Shown piece by piece: positions 37,858 through 49,289 of a stretch of DNA of 64,000 bases. Both the position numbers and the translations under genes were made by a program. The notes beneath the pieces were generated by a model. The model had not been told where the DNA came from, searched no databases, and saw only the letters and a list, made by a program, of their open reading frames with translations. The DNA lies in the NCBI GenBank assembly GCA_022592445.1, contig JABYQR010000077.1, positions 1-64,000 on the forward strand, given 5' to 3'. Every line of letters begins with the position of its first letter. The stretch's first letter is position 1. The stretch comes from Cytidiella melzeri. Its lineage: Eukaryota; Basidiomycota; Agaricomycetes; Polyporales; Irpicaceae.

Positions 37858-39120
37858 TTACAACCCGTTCAACGTGTTCACAGCTTGCAATCCATGGCCA
37901 AAGTTGACAAAGTCCAAGAGAACAAAGTTGGGTGCGCGGCCGGCGGAGAGAGGTTTGCAGCCTGCCGCGTTTGCCAAGATCCTGTTGTTTCGTTCCATCC
38001 CAGGATTAGCAAAAAATGTAGCAACCACCAAGATTAGGGATGAAAAGACACTTACGAGGTCACGCCGTTCGTCGTAGACGCGTCCTCCGGGTCACTGATG
38101 ATGACACCAGTGTGCAATAGTTTGATGTTCAACGAATGGTTGATCATGTACATGTGGTTAATTGTGGCGAGTGGGCCGGCGATACGGTCGACAGAGCAAG
38201 GGAAGGAGGCGTCGGTGACGCTGAACGGTGTTTCCCATATCTGCACATTTCCAGAGGTTGTCAAGAGCGTCCAGGTTGAGAGAAGGAAGGGTTTACCATC
38301 TCGAATTCGGGAAGGATGTAAGGGACGCTACGTTCTGTGTCGGCACCGGCGTCGAGGAAGACGACGGATGACTCTCTTTCCGGAGCTGATGAGTTCTCCG
38401 AGGGTTGGCCACTGTTTGTTTTGATGATCACGTATCGGTTAGTATCTCTCTAGCCTTTGTCAATGGTAGCAGACGTACGTCGCTCTGCGCCATAGGCACT
38501 GTTGGTGGGACATAGGCGAGGTCAGCGATACCAGAATTGACGAACGCGGGGGCCCAAACGTCTGGAAGGGAGACACCTTCGGGCTTGGTGAAGAGTAGTG
38601 TAAGGACTTCGTTCGGGTTGGCTTGCATGAATGTGTTTACTGTTGTGAGGTGCAACCGTTCCTCGCCAGCGAATGAAGCACTGAAGTTGAACACGTCCAA
38701 CCGTCTCCTGTCCGTCGGATGATTGCCAAAGAATACATGTTGATGCCATGTGTGAGAGTCCCAGTCTCTAGAGGGAACCGTGAGCGTATTGACAAGGGTG
38801 GGCTTCGGTCTCTCCCAACCGCGCTGCTCGTGACGCAGTGCCTCCAAACGTTCGGAGATTATCCTATGCGAGCTACGACCATCTATGTTCCTCGTTAAGC
38901 CCAGCTCAATCTTGTACTGAAGCGATGTTGTGTCTGATATGATGGCTTGGACTTTCTTAGACAGCTATGAAAAGCGGGTTGAGAGTGAGGCCTGATTCAG
39001 CTGACAAGTTTGGAATGAACCTGGACGCACCCGACGACACCTCAGCAAATTACAATGGTTTACGTAGCTCAGGATATATACGATGAGTTCTGCTGCGAGC
39101 GCGAGAAACTCGCGGGCCAT
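37858..39120 (-). pseudogene. F-box / PLC-like phosphodiesterase chimera, frameshifted
   Basis: Exon 1 (39120-39031) starts MAREFLALAAELIVYILSYV, a good F-box helix, and splices (GTGCGT...TTCATAG) to RLSKKVQAIISDTTSLQYKI, the classic continuation of Agaricomycete F-box proteins. The same open frame then changes family near 38660. From TTVNTFMQANPNEVLTLLF onwards it is the C-terminal half of the fungal GPI-anchored PLC-like phosphodiesterases (WPTLGELISSGKRV, then SVPYILPEFE, WETPFSVTDASFPCSVDR, and ending NFVLLDFVNFGHGLQAVNTL). The PLC N-terminus with the catalytic His-containing 'GTHNS' block and the secretion signal are absent. A one-base frameshift near 38366 separates GKRVI from VVFLDAGADTE, so the gene is now broken unless this is a base-call error. 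Stop TAA 37860-37858. Confidence 0.75.
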
Positions 39121-39278
39121 GCTCAGGCTGAAAGCTTTCACAAAGTTCGTTCTATGGGCGCCTCGTCACCCCAAATGGTAAAAAGTTCTCAAAACGCCAT
39201 GGTTAGTCACGACCTTAACCTTGGACTTCTCACCTATATAACTTACACTCTCATGTCGTTCCCTCCACACTCTGAGCT
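39121..39278. promoter_or_regulatory. Divergent promoter, chimera / hydrolase
   Basis: 158 bp between two start codons. A TATATAAC box about 45 bp before ATG 39279 points towards the hydrolase. Confidence 0.5.
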
Positions 39279-40429
39279 ATGTCGGCCCCCATGCCATATC
39301 GACTGATCCACGTCGGAGGTTTACCCGTCAATGTCTTCTCAACCGTCGACCTCTCTGTCATCACAGCTAAAGTTGCCGTTCTGTTCTTTTTGCATGGCAG
39401 AGGAGGGTACGCAGAGGCACTTCAGCCGATGGTAGAGAGCATTCTCAACCACGTCAAGGCCAAAGGCAAGCAGGAGAGCGAGCTCGTGATTGTCACCTTT
39501 GTCAGTCCACTCTCAACACGTAAAGGTAACTCCTCACGTTCAATCTATATAGGACCAGCGAAACCATGGCCACAGAATCGCCGACATCAAGTCGCTCGGT
39601 GCGTGGACAGAGGGTAATATGAACCATGCGTGAGTACGCCATCCTGTAGTTATCCTTTTCAAGACTCATTGTCGCTACATGCTTCGAAAAAACGTAGAGT
39701 CGACATGTACGCCATGTTTGGTATGCCTTCCCCTCTTCCGGTCTTGCTGTGTCCGGAGTTAATCGGTTTGCTCCTCAAGTCGGCACTTCAAAGGACGTGT
39801 CGTTTCTCATCGACTTCCTCCCCACGCATCTATTTCCCTCTGGTGAAGCACAAGTGGACCAGTGGCTCGTAGGAGGGATCAGTCTGGGGGGACATGCGAC
39901 GTGGTGGTCTCTTCGGCATGGTAAGTTTTCATATTCCTTTCGCCGTCACACTGTAGTTCAACCCCGCCCTTAGAGCCCCGTCTCTCAATGGGAATCCCCA
40001 TCATCGGTACGTGAAACCCTCTTCCCGATTCCACGATTTTCGGACGCTCACGAATTAATTCCTACAGGTTGCCCAAACTACACCCACCTCATCAAAGCAC
40101 GTGCAGAGGCCTCTGGCGTCGCCTTCGTGCCTCCGACAGTCCCCCATGCGTTCATCGAGTACCTCCAAGCCACCGACGCAGCCGCAGTCCCGTACACCTC
40201 GCCCGATCCCAGTCTGAATCCGTTCGTGGGAAAGAAGATTCTCGTGCTATCGGGTAAAGACGACCTGCTCGTACCGTGGGCGAGCAGCGACGAGGTAGTG
40301 AGGGACTTGAATGTCGGGGAGGAGGGTGTGAAGAAAGTGGTGGTGTATCCGGGGGTGGGGCATGAGTGTACCAAGGACATGGTGTCGGAGTTGGCAGAGT
40401 TTGTGTGGGAGTATGCTCTGAAGAGTTGA
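39279..40429 (+). CDS. Alpha/beta hydrolase (esterase-like)
   Basis: Six exons on the plus strand. The oxyanion-hole region is FFLHGRGG. Exon 2 gives DQRNHGHRIADIKSLGAW. The nucleophile elbow is GGISLGGHATW (GxSxG). The acid lies in LVLSGKDDLLVPW and the catalytic histidine in GVGHECTKDM, giving a complete Ser-Asp-His triad. No signal peptide or membrane segment is evident, so an intracellular hydrolase is likely. Substrate unknown. Introns are short with good consensus (GTCAGT..., GTGAGT...ACGTAG, GTATGC...CTCAAG, GTAAGT...CCTTAG, GTACGT...CTACAG). A truncated relative lies 270 bp downstream. Confidence 0.85.
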
Positions 40430-40699
40430 AGGTGAAGTTTGGGTCGTCTGTAAATTGGGGTGGTAGCCCGGTCTGACAGATGTTTTTCCAACAGACGAAG
40501 ATAGGGAAATCGAAGATGAGGATGTACCAACATTTGTGTCAACAGTTTGTAGATTCAATGTACCTCTGACATTGTCCGTCTCGTCTAGTGGGAGCTGAGA
40601 AATTTCCAGCACGTAGCCCATTAAACGATCCACGTCGCAGCTCTCATCGTCGGCGTTCCCACCCCTCAAGTCGCTATTCTTATTCATAGGTTCAAAACA

Positions 40700-40897
40700 G
40701 GACTCGCGGCCGGTGGTCGAGAGCGCAATGCAACGGGTCGCGTTGAGAAAGGAGGAGAGGGAGACGGCGGTCGTTACTTTCGTGAGTTAGTATTGTCGTT
40801 TGGGCTTGATGAATGGCAATAACATCCGTTGGATGCATGTCTTTTAGGACCAGCGGAACCATGGCCTCAGGCTCACTGGCATCAAGTTTCACCTCGA
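40700..40897 (+). pseudogene. Truncated tandem copy of the alpha/beta hydrolase
   Basis: Two exon pieces resemble the hydrolase just upstream. RPVVESAMQRVALRKEERET plus AVVTF corresponds to its exon 1 end (PMVESILNHVK...LVIVTF). After a GTGAGT...TTTTAG intron, DQRNHGLRLTGIK corresponds to its exon 2. The nucleotide block GGACCAGCG-AACCATGGCC is shared. Start, catalytic serine and the C-terminal part are missing. Confidence 0.65.
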
Positions 40898-41600
40898 GTT
40901 GGGTGTCACACGTCTACCGGCTGAGACAAGCCTGATAAATTCGTGAAGTCTTTCATCTAATAATGCTCATCAACACTCATAGATCAGGTGAAGGACGAGT
41001 TTCAGACCTTTTGTCACCGTTCCGGCTGACTGATGTTTGTGGCTAGTGATTGTTCTCATGTGTATTGGCGGGCAGAACAGTTTTTGTGTCAGCAGGCTGA
41101 ACTTGCATTCTTGGTGAACTAATATGAGTGAAGAGAAGCTGTAGATACAGCTACTCATTGACAAGGTTCCTGATCTACTATATAGCTTGGATATCTTGAA
41201 GTAGGGCTGGATGTCACCTGTGACTGCCTGTGTTGCTAAAATTTGGTAACACAGGTTGGACGTGTGATATGAGTTGATAAATTTGGCAGGGTCATGCTTG
41301 GTCACTGACCCATCTGCGCGGTGTGACAAGATGTGGTGATAAGGCGCCTAAATCAAACAAGATTGGTAAGTCCCTGACCTGTGACACTTGCAACTTACTT
41401 ACGGGAGTACTGTACTATTACAACAGGTGTCACGGGTCACAGGAGGCAATCCAATGTTGTTAAACGGCAGAAGTCACAGTCACAGGGGGGTTGTGTTGTT
41501 AAAATATTGAACTTCCTGCAGGCTTACTTTTTGGGGCCTGTGGTGCATGGAGAGTGTTTATAGAGTAAGTATACACATAGATAGGCCCAATACTACCAAT
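40898..41600. other. No gene; AT-richer repeat-like DNA
   Basis: The transition from genic to transposon-rich sequence. CpG becomes rare. Short frames only. Confidence 0.35.
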
Positions 41601-43935
41601 CCTTGTTGTCCTCTGCATCACAGTGAGTCCACAAAGTGTTATTATAAAGGTTGTTAGCAACACGCACCCTTGTACCCACCTCTCGGCCACCTTCCATGTC
41701 CGTTTGCTGTTCCGCCACACCCAAAGCTCGCAATTGTGAGTATTCTGCAGGAGGTTGATATTCTTCATTTGAACTGCCCTCATCCTTGCCTGTGTTCAAT
41801 CCATCACCAAGTGTGCTGTCATTGGTCTCCCGAGCAACCATTGTTCTCCCTGGAGCTCAGAGCAAGGTTGACAGCATGTCAGGCTACTGGTGTTTGGGAC
41901 TCAGGACTTCAAAGCATCATTCATACCTTGATTGAGATGGGTAAGCAGCTTTGGAAAGCACAGCCAGACAATTCCCAGGCATCTGAGGATGCAATACAAA
42001 AGCAGCTTGATACAGAGCTAGATTGCCTACTTCAGCTGCATTCCGTGGATGACTGGATTAACCCATTGCTTCGACTAGCCAGTCAGTTTCCACAATATTC
42101 ATGTTAACATTGATTTCATATATCATTCAAGGAGTTAACATTCACATGACACCTACTGAAATACTACACACAGTGCTGCTAGGTGTTGTCAAGTACTTTT
42201 GGGGCCAAACCGTTCATATCATCAAAAAAACAAGATCACTTGCTTTACTTAAAGCACAAATGGATTCACTTGCAGCAAATGGCCTCAATCTTTCTGTGTT
42301 TGTTCCAGCATACATCTGCCATTACTGTGTGGGTCTTATTGGAAAACATTTCAAGAGCCTTGCTCAAGTAATGCCATTCCTCATTCATGACTTAGTTCCT
42401 CAGGATGTACTTGACGGATGGAATGTGATTGGAGAGCTGGTTGTTCTTCTCTGGCATACAGGTATTGAGGACTGAGGAGTATATTTGGCATGTTTCTTTC
42501 ATTTTATGGTGTCACACTATCTCATTGCTGCTGTAGGCCCATCTATCTAGGACCATAAGACCTTCTCAATATCACTGCAAAATGTGCACTGAGCATTCTC
42601 ATCACCAAGCCAAAATTCCACTTCCTAGTACATCTTCCAGCATACATTCACTGTTTTGGCCCTGTCATTCTCTTTTTGACAGAACACTATGAGAGCTTCA
42701 ACCACATATTCTGGCTTTCAAGCATCCACAGCAATTGGCAATCACCCAGTCACAACTCATGTAAGACCTTTGCTGCACAAGACGCTGTCAAGCATGTGGC
42801 CCTTGGTGGATTCTGGTATGATGCCGAGAAGAAGACTTGGAGATCTGCAGGTCATGGAGTTTGAGACTACATGAGGGATCATCCAGAAGAGAAAGCACAC
42901 CTGGGTTATAATGAAATCAGGCCTGTTATTCCTGGTATGGTTCTGAAGATGCTACAATATCTCTGTGACTATACTGATAATTATGCTAGGATCTGCACAC
43001 CTACCCAGGTCACAGCAGAGACATTTGATGTCTGTTAACAGGGCACAAACATACTCCTCAACAGTCACTAGCAGCTCACACTCAGCTCAACTTGCTGCCC
43101 ATGAACTGGACACACAACAGCATTTCAAGGTTGAGTCTATGACTCTCATCAATGGTGATAAAGCTATTACTGGGAAAGATGTTCTTGTTGGATATGGTGA
43201 TAATCAGGGAGCTATCTTGTTTTGGTAAATGTTTCACTATCATTGAATCTTCTCCTGCTCTTAGTACATGTTTGCACGTGTTATTGAGATGCTGGTGCTA
43301 CTGGAGAATGTCTCCCAAGTCTCTCACATTTCTGTTCAGCTGTTCAAGATAGAGCACACACAACATGAGAAGCTTCGAGTCCCTTGACTGACCTTGACAC
43401 AAGACACTGCCCTTCTCACGCTCCAGGTATGTTAAACTCCATTGTACAGCTGTATGTGCTCAGTCAGGCGTGATTGCAGGACATCATATGCGCAGTCAAT
43501 ACCCAGCACAATTGCACAGACTCGGACTCCCAATGCATAGGAGTGACATTGCATCCTACTCGGCAAGAACACACCTTCATCAAGCATCGTACAAAACAAA
43601 TTGCTCAGCATGCAGAAACACCTCATTTCTTACTCAATATCTACTCAATTCACACCACAAGCAGATTGCTAAAGCTCTTCCTTCATTGCTACAACAGGCT
43701 GAGCCCGGAGTGATCCCTGACACAGCAGTTTTAGAAGTGTGCAAAACAGCTGTGAAGCACATGGGTGCCTAAAAAGCTGCATCAAAAGCTGCACTTCTGC
43801 CTTCCAGCACCGCAAGGATCACAACACCAATCACTGGGAGAGATCTCACTCCGGCCGCGTTCAATGTGTCCAACGTCATGAAACAGCCTTTACCAGGTAC
43901 CTACACTCCTTTTGCCCCTCAAGAGAGTGAACAGA
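41601..43935 (+). pseudogene. Agaricomycete transposon-associated protein, C-terminal half, broken
   Basis: Several open pieces in changing frames belong to one protein: 41850-42107 (LTACQATGVWDSGLQSIIHT), 42101-42475 (MTPTEILHTVLLGVVKYFWG, then GLIGKHFKSLAQVMPFLIHD and VIGELVVLLWHTGIED), about 42640-42870 (with YESFNHIFWLSSIHSNWQSP and FAAQDAVKHVALGGFW) and 43450-43720 (QHNCTDSDSQC and TFIKHRTKQIAQHAE). These blocks are widely repeated in Agaricomycete genomes in proteins linked to large DNA transposons; I think of a CACTA/Plavaka-like group but cannot prove it. Frameshifts and stops between pieces, beyond what introns explain, make this a dead copy. The N-terminal half of the same family occurs at 58.1-58.8 kb. 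Confidence 0.65.
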
Positions 43936-44780
43936 ACAGGGGTAAGCTCCAGTGCATGACGGATATACCCATACACACACTAATGATCATTTTCATGACA
44001 TGCAGACAGCAGGGCTGTGACTGCACGACCATTTGAAACACCTCAACAGAGCTCAGTCAAACGAGGTGCAAAGTGCAAGGTAACAGGAATAGATGTGAGC
44101 TTCAGATCCTGCAATTATAGTGCATGTGCTCATCTTCTGTGGGCAGAAGCAAGCAGGCAGAGGTTTGCAAGCTCTTTCAATCGCTTCCAGCTCTCAATCT
44201 CAAAAATGCGAGAGCAACACTGGCGCTGCATGTGCTGATCCACAGTGGCAGCATTCATTTTCTTGGCCTGCAGCACAGCCAGGTCCTTGCATCTCTGAGT
44301 TTGGGCCACCCTTTTCACCTCCATTTGTGCCGCTGCCGTTCCTTTCACCATTGTCCTCACACCCACCTCCATTTACAACGCCGCCATTCCTTCCGCCATT
44401 CTCCCCACACCCAACACACACAATGAACTTGCAAACCTCATTTCTGCCGCCACACCCATCACACACAATCAATATGCCTGTTGCAGATTGCAATTTGCCA
44501 CACCCCTCTGTGCCTCCTCAATCTTTCAATTGATTTTTGCACTGGACTCGTGCGACGCCATTTGGGCCTGGAGATGACACTTCAAGCACGTAAATTAGTG
44601 CCTGACCTTTTTAATAACACTCCATGCTCACTCGTTGTGGTCAATTTGTGTGGCCACATTGTTGACCAAACAAAGACAAACAAGGTTTATATATATTGAT
44701 GCAGGGCACTTCTGACCTTTCACCAGGTCACAACTTGTTGTTTGCCGCTCTCGCCTCCATGAGTCTCTTCGACAAACTTT
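43936..44780 (+). other. Proline-rich open frame, possibly tail of the transposon ORF
   Basis: The frame 44120-44533 has a run of Pro/Phe/Leu/Ser-rich sequence (for example FGPPFSPPFVPLPFLSPLSS) encoded by repeated CCACC/TTCC phrases. It could be the low-complexity C-terminus of the protein at 41.6-43.9 kb or an independent low-complexity stretch. Confidence 0.3.
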
Positions 44781-45089
44781 ATTGTCACAACACGTCCTTG
44801 TTGTACAAAGCTGTGGCCTTAAGCCTCCAGCACCAGTAAGGACAATATTGGCTTCAACCAGGTCCCACAACTTTCCCGCTTGGATGGCACGGATTCTACT
44901 GCCTCCATCAGCACTGGCCCCCAATTTGTTGGCAGTATCCGTCGTTGTTGCTGTGACAGTTCCCCCAAGTTGGGACCCAGGTGAAAGAAACAGGCACTCA
45001 CTTACACGTGGATCAGATACATAGAATACCGTCTCTACAAAAACGCAGCCAACTACTTTAGTCAGGTAAGTTGTACGCATGTTCTACAA

Positions 45090-45885
45090 CTGTGGTTATA
45101 AGCCGTGTTTCAGCTCAACTCTGACCCACAGAGCATTGAAACCTTCATTCTCCTAAGGCACAGCTCCTGGCAAAGAGCGACAAAACTCTGCTCTCCAAAT
45201 CTTACAAGGTATGTGATTCAGCGATTGCTGGTGTATTGTGCTCTATGGCTTATCTGTTCACAGGCCCATGTCACTGACCAAGTCCTGGTTTGCATTACCT
45301 GCCTGTCCGTCCCCGCGTAGCTGAAGACCGCCATTGACAACATCATGGTAACCATCTTTGGCTATGCAATGATGGGCCATATGCTAACAAACACCCACAG
45401 AACTTCATCAAGGACTTGCCCAAGTGGTTCAAGCTTGATTGGGTGACTTTACACTCAATGGAGAAGTGGAGGACAATTTAAACTATTGTCAGCAACGCCA
45501 TGACTTGTCCCCAGTCAGACATCAAGGCTGCGGTAAGTCGTTTGTTAACATCTTATATCTTACAATTTGCTGATATGTCAACTTCATGCAGTAGATTGCC
45601 GCTTTGCTCGTCTCAAGCACAGACAAGAACAAGCCTTGCATAGGGGCTCAAGCCATCATGGCCCTGGTGAGCAAGATCATGCCCGAGTATGTCAGCACAT
45701 CTGCTTGCATTACGTTCACTTCATGTTCCTGGTAAGTGTTCAGGTATCTCAAGTACTACATTGCATTGACTTCAGCTTGCAGCACCAGTGTTATATCAAG
45801 CACTATAATCTTCAAGCAAACACCTCTGCTGAAGGTGTCACAGATTTTCAATGTTTCTACAAGACTTGCCTTACCAGGCAACAGT
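45090..45885 (+). pseudogene. Unknown multi-exon gene remnant, N-side part
   Basis: Small open pieces separated by intron-like GT-AG signals: KTAIDNIMVTIFGYAMM, NFIKDLPKWFKLDWVTLHSM plus EKWRTI followed by a stop, and IAALLVSSTDKNKPCIGAQA. The pieces read like a real protein but I do not recognise the family. An LTR-like insertion follows at once, and further exon-like pieces appear beyond it. Confidence 0.4.
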
Positions 45886-46510
45886 ATTATGGGGAATATT
45901 GAGGCGCTTATCCAGCGCTTATCCGGCGTCTATTTAGGTGCTTATCTAGCACTTATCTAGCACTTATCAGGCACTTATCAATTGATGTGCTGATGCGCCA
46001 TCTGTCTCTGATGTGCTGATGCGCTCCTTTCCTTATCTGTGTATCACATGATAGAACTCTCTGGAACCTTGTGGAACATGCTGGAACTATGATGTCATAG
46101 TATAAAACATTCCATTAGATGATGCCATAGTTCTTAGAACCTTCGGAAAAGTCTAGCCTTGTCTTAGAACAAGCTAGAACAAGTCTAGCCTTGAGACTGG
46201 GTCATGGGGTCAGGTCATGGGGACAATTGCTATTGGTTGATTATTGAAGTGGCACCACTAGGGCATAGGGCATGCTTAGTAAGGTAGATTACTTTGCTTA
46301 CTCATGTAGGTATTAGGGGTCTTAGGGTAGTACCTGGGGTCCTCCCCTTCATGTATATATAGAGGCACTCCTGAGGGCATATCCCCTCAGTCTTATCCAC
46401 TCTGTTGATAAAGGACTACTCAGTACCTCACAGTACTTCGCTCACCACACCTCTCACACTCTATCTCACTCTATATCTTCAAGTTTAACAACTTATCTGG
46501 TGAGTAGTAA
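45886..46510 (+). repeat. Solo-LTR-like element
   Basis: About 620 bp. It opens with 5-6 short tandem phrases of the type GCACTTATCTA (45900-45985), has a TATATATAGAGG promoter box near 46353, and has a pyrimidine-rich leader (CACACCTCTCACACTCTATC). It ends near TTTAACAACTTATCTGGTGA. No coding sequence. Boundaries are approximate because no second copy is in the window. It sits between the two halves of an exon-bearing remnant. Confidence 0.5.
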
Positions 46511-46519
46511 CCTTAGCTG

Positions 46520-46760
46520 TTACAGAAGGTGCAAGCAGTGCTGCCGGGCCTTTGAAGAAGGACAAAAGCTATTGGAAGTACGTCACCAACAAGCTCCAAA
46601 AATCAACTGTCCAGATCAAGGCCAAGTCAACCTCAGATGCCCAGGCCGCCACAATGCTGAAGAAGTAAATTTCCACCTACTGTTGCGTGTCGCAATGCTA
46701 ACATCACTTTAGGTACTTTGACCACTGTTTCAAGGCTGATTTGCGCATGTTCACCATATG
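46520..46760 (+). pseudogene. Unknown multi-exon gene remnant, C-side part
   Basis: GPLKKDKSYWKYVTNKLQ and STSDAQAATMLKK splice through GTAAAT...CTTTAG to YFDHCFKADLRMFTICNG. Orientation and style match the remnant ending at 45885, so it is probably the other side of the same gene, cut by the LTR. Family unknown. Confidence 0.4.
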
Positions 46761-47536
46761 CAACGGAGTGCTCCTGCTTGGGGGTCCGCTGACCTCTTAC
46801 CCATCCAGTGGGCTATCGACAAGTTCATGGCCTGTGTCGTGGTTTGATGTGATCACCTTTGTTTTCGTGTTCTGCATCGTGCTTGCCTTTGCTCTCGTGT
46901 TCACCCTCATTTTTGCTTGTAAAATACTGTTGTAGCCTTTTGATAGCCTAATACCATTGCATTTTAATATAAAACACTTGTCTGATTGTGAAAATCGATA
47001 TATTGTACACCTGGTGCACACCACAACAGCACATTAGGCTGGATGCTAACTACAAATTTACATGCCTCGTTGTTACACTGTTGGTATAGTATACAAGGTA
47101 AGTCCAAATCACAATCTTACCCAGATATTGGTGTGCTAAACGCGGAGTATATCGACCAGATAACTGACTATTTATATCAAAGGGATGCAAGCACAGGACA
47201 TATTGCAACGCTATTGTTTTACACTACCTCGTGCATACACGGCCAGACATCCCAACACACCCTGGCTTTGCATGGGTGTGTAACGTCTGGTTTGAGACTA
47301 CAAAAAAATGACTGTTCATGTCCTTTGGTTTTTGCCTAGTTTATAGCCGGTGCTTGATTGGGTTGCCCAAAATTTTGCTCAATATGTCCTCCGTCACAAT
47401 GTATGCTTCCAAAAATTGCAGAAAGTGAAATAATTGTAGACCATCAGAAAAGGTGATATAGCATCACCGTTCAACACCATTGCTTGCCTCGTCCTCAAAT
47501 CCTCATTGGAGTTACCCTCTCCCTCACACAGAGACA
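46761..47536. other. No recognised gene
   Basis: Short frames only. One hydrophobic frame (46741-46935, ending VFCIVLAFALVFTLIFACK) lacks any supporting context. Confidence 0.3.
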
Positions 47537-48107
47537 GGGCTCGACGTGACGAACAGGGACACAATGTGGATGACGACAAAGAGGTGGTGGCAGGCTTGAA
47601 GCACAGTGCTCTCACTAGCTATCAGACTTTATGCAAGTTGCTAGCCCAGTAAAGACAAAGTTAGTATTTGTACTACCAGCTATACAGTACAGGAGGAGGT
47701 GGCTTACCTAGCCCAGTAAAGACCAAGAGGTCGAGATGGGGGGCTAGGAGCGTACATGCAGCAGTATATATAGACTTCAGGGACCTGCGCACAGACCATG
47801 TTAAGGGCAGGCTTTGCAAGAAGCTATGTGAGCAAAGAACAATAGAACTACCTAAAGGAGAACAATAGCTATTGTCTGGACTCTGCCAAGACCTCTACTT
47901 GTGAGAGAATCAACCTAAAAGGAGACCAGTTATTGTATTCCATTCCCACACCTGTGAGAACATTCTTCCATAAAGAGAACAATAGCAAAAGAACAATAGG
48001 AGTCCATGTGAGTGCTATCTATGATGTCAAACCCTAGCTATGGGCTGAGTCATGTGGTTGTAGCCATGTGGTCTTACATAAGCTGAGTCACGTGCCAGTG
48101 TGATGTT
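47537..48107 (+). repeat. Dispersed repeat family R1, copy 2
   Basis: Direct repeat of 540-1110. Shared landmarks in the same order: GTGGTGGCAGGCTTGAAGCA, the double CCCAGTAAAGAC phrases, TATATATAGACTTCAGGGAC and CCTGTGAGAACAT. Some CpG positions of copy 1 are TpG/CpA here and vice versa. The right edge joins a tRNA-like sequence. Confidence 0.7.
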
Positions 48108-48139
48108 GTTATTATGGAGTACCTGTAGACACCTAAGCA

Positions 48140-48230
48140 CTAAGGACACAGTAGCCTAACGGTTACTGTGTCCTGGTGGGGGTAGCATTTCACCTGTGGG
48201 TCAAGGGTTCGATACCTCAAGGGAGGATTT
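48140..48230 (+). repeat. tRNA-like head with A and B boxes (SINE-type pol III promoter)
   Basis: TAGCCTAACGG at 48152-48162 fits the pol III A box and GGTTCGATACC at 48206-48216 fits the B box, 54 bp apart as in tRNA genes. No full cloverleaf or acceptor stem can be drawn, so it is not a functional tRNA. It heads about 2.3 kb of element sequence that ends in a LINE-type ORF. Confidence 0.6.
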
Positions 48231-49289
48231 GAATTCTGAGCAGGCCGGCCCTGGGGCGACTAGTGTTGCATTGAGCTCGCAGGTCTCCAAGAGGATGAAC
48301 CTAAATGCAGGGTCATCCCAGCCCGAAAGGGACTGTGCACACATGATCAGATAGGGGAACTAAATTGGGGAATGTTGGAAAAACCATCCGACACACTGTG
48401 GTGTGACAGGACACCCCACTAGCTGAAGGCTAGGGTTAGTCACATGTAACTCCTGAGTATATGCTGCTTGGGTCAGATGTGGCGAGACAAGGACTGAGGA
48501 CATGTGGAAATCTGTGCCTAAGGGCTTAAACAAACCACATGCCGAGGAATGGGAAGGTGGTATGCCCAGGACACCGGGTGTTGGTAACCACTGAGCCGTG
48601 GCAGCGCTGGACAGTCTCCAGTGTCTGGCCCGAGAGGACTAAATCCCTTGTCGGTTCGGAGCGTTAAAATTGACACTTCCGGGCTAAAGTTGATTCCCAT
48701 CCGTGATGTAACTCCGGGGTTAGGGTATGCTGTGGGAAGGAGCCCAGACTGGACTCCCGGTTGCTAGGTGATGTGGGTGTGCAAACATCCCAGGTTTGGT
48801 AATGCAGCTGTGAATGGTTGGATGATCTGGATCTACCGTGAGAGCCGCCCTTTCCTTAGTAAAGAAAGGTTAACAAGAAGCATCAAGCTGAAGTGGTGTC
48901 TCAAATCTGGCCGGTAGACATGAAGGGAACACTTGGGTCAAACAGGCTCCCAGGTTAACTCTACATGTCACAAATAGTCAGGCCGAGTTGGAGTCCTGCC
49001 TTAGTAAAGCAGGTTTGCATGGGAATTATCTCAACTCCAAACTCCGAGGTGGCATAGTAACCTCTGGTAAAGTTCCTATAACAGGACTAGCGTAGACTCC
49101 GTTGAGTTCTAGCTTCATCCCAGAGTTTCAGCAGCTAGACCAGTAAAGAACCTTATACCTGAAACAGCCTAGTTCACATGGGTTAAGGTCTGGGCAAGAA
49201 CCTGCAGTGTATCTGCGCTTGCCTTAGAGAGACTCATCACCTCTCTAGGGTTAGGGTAAATTGGAGTCTCGCAAGAGAACTCCTTAAGA
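48231..49289 (+). mobile_element. Body of tRNA-headed / LINE-like element, non-coding part
   Basis: Co-oriented, non-coding sequence with recurring phrases such as CCTTAGTAAAG and AGCAGGT between the tRNA-like head and the RNase H frame. No reverse-transcriptase motif is seen, so either RT has been deleted or the two parts come from different elements. Confidence 0.4.

Noticed and set aside
46741..46935. A small membrane protein (VFCIVLAFALVFTLIFACK)
   Set aside because: Hydrophobic run in an isolated short frame inside transposon debris, with no start context or homologous feature.
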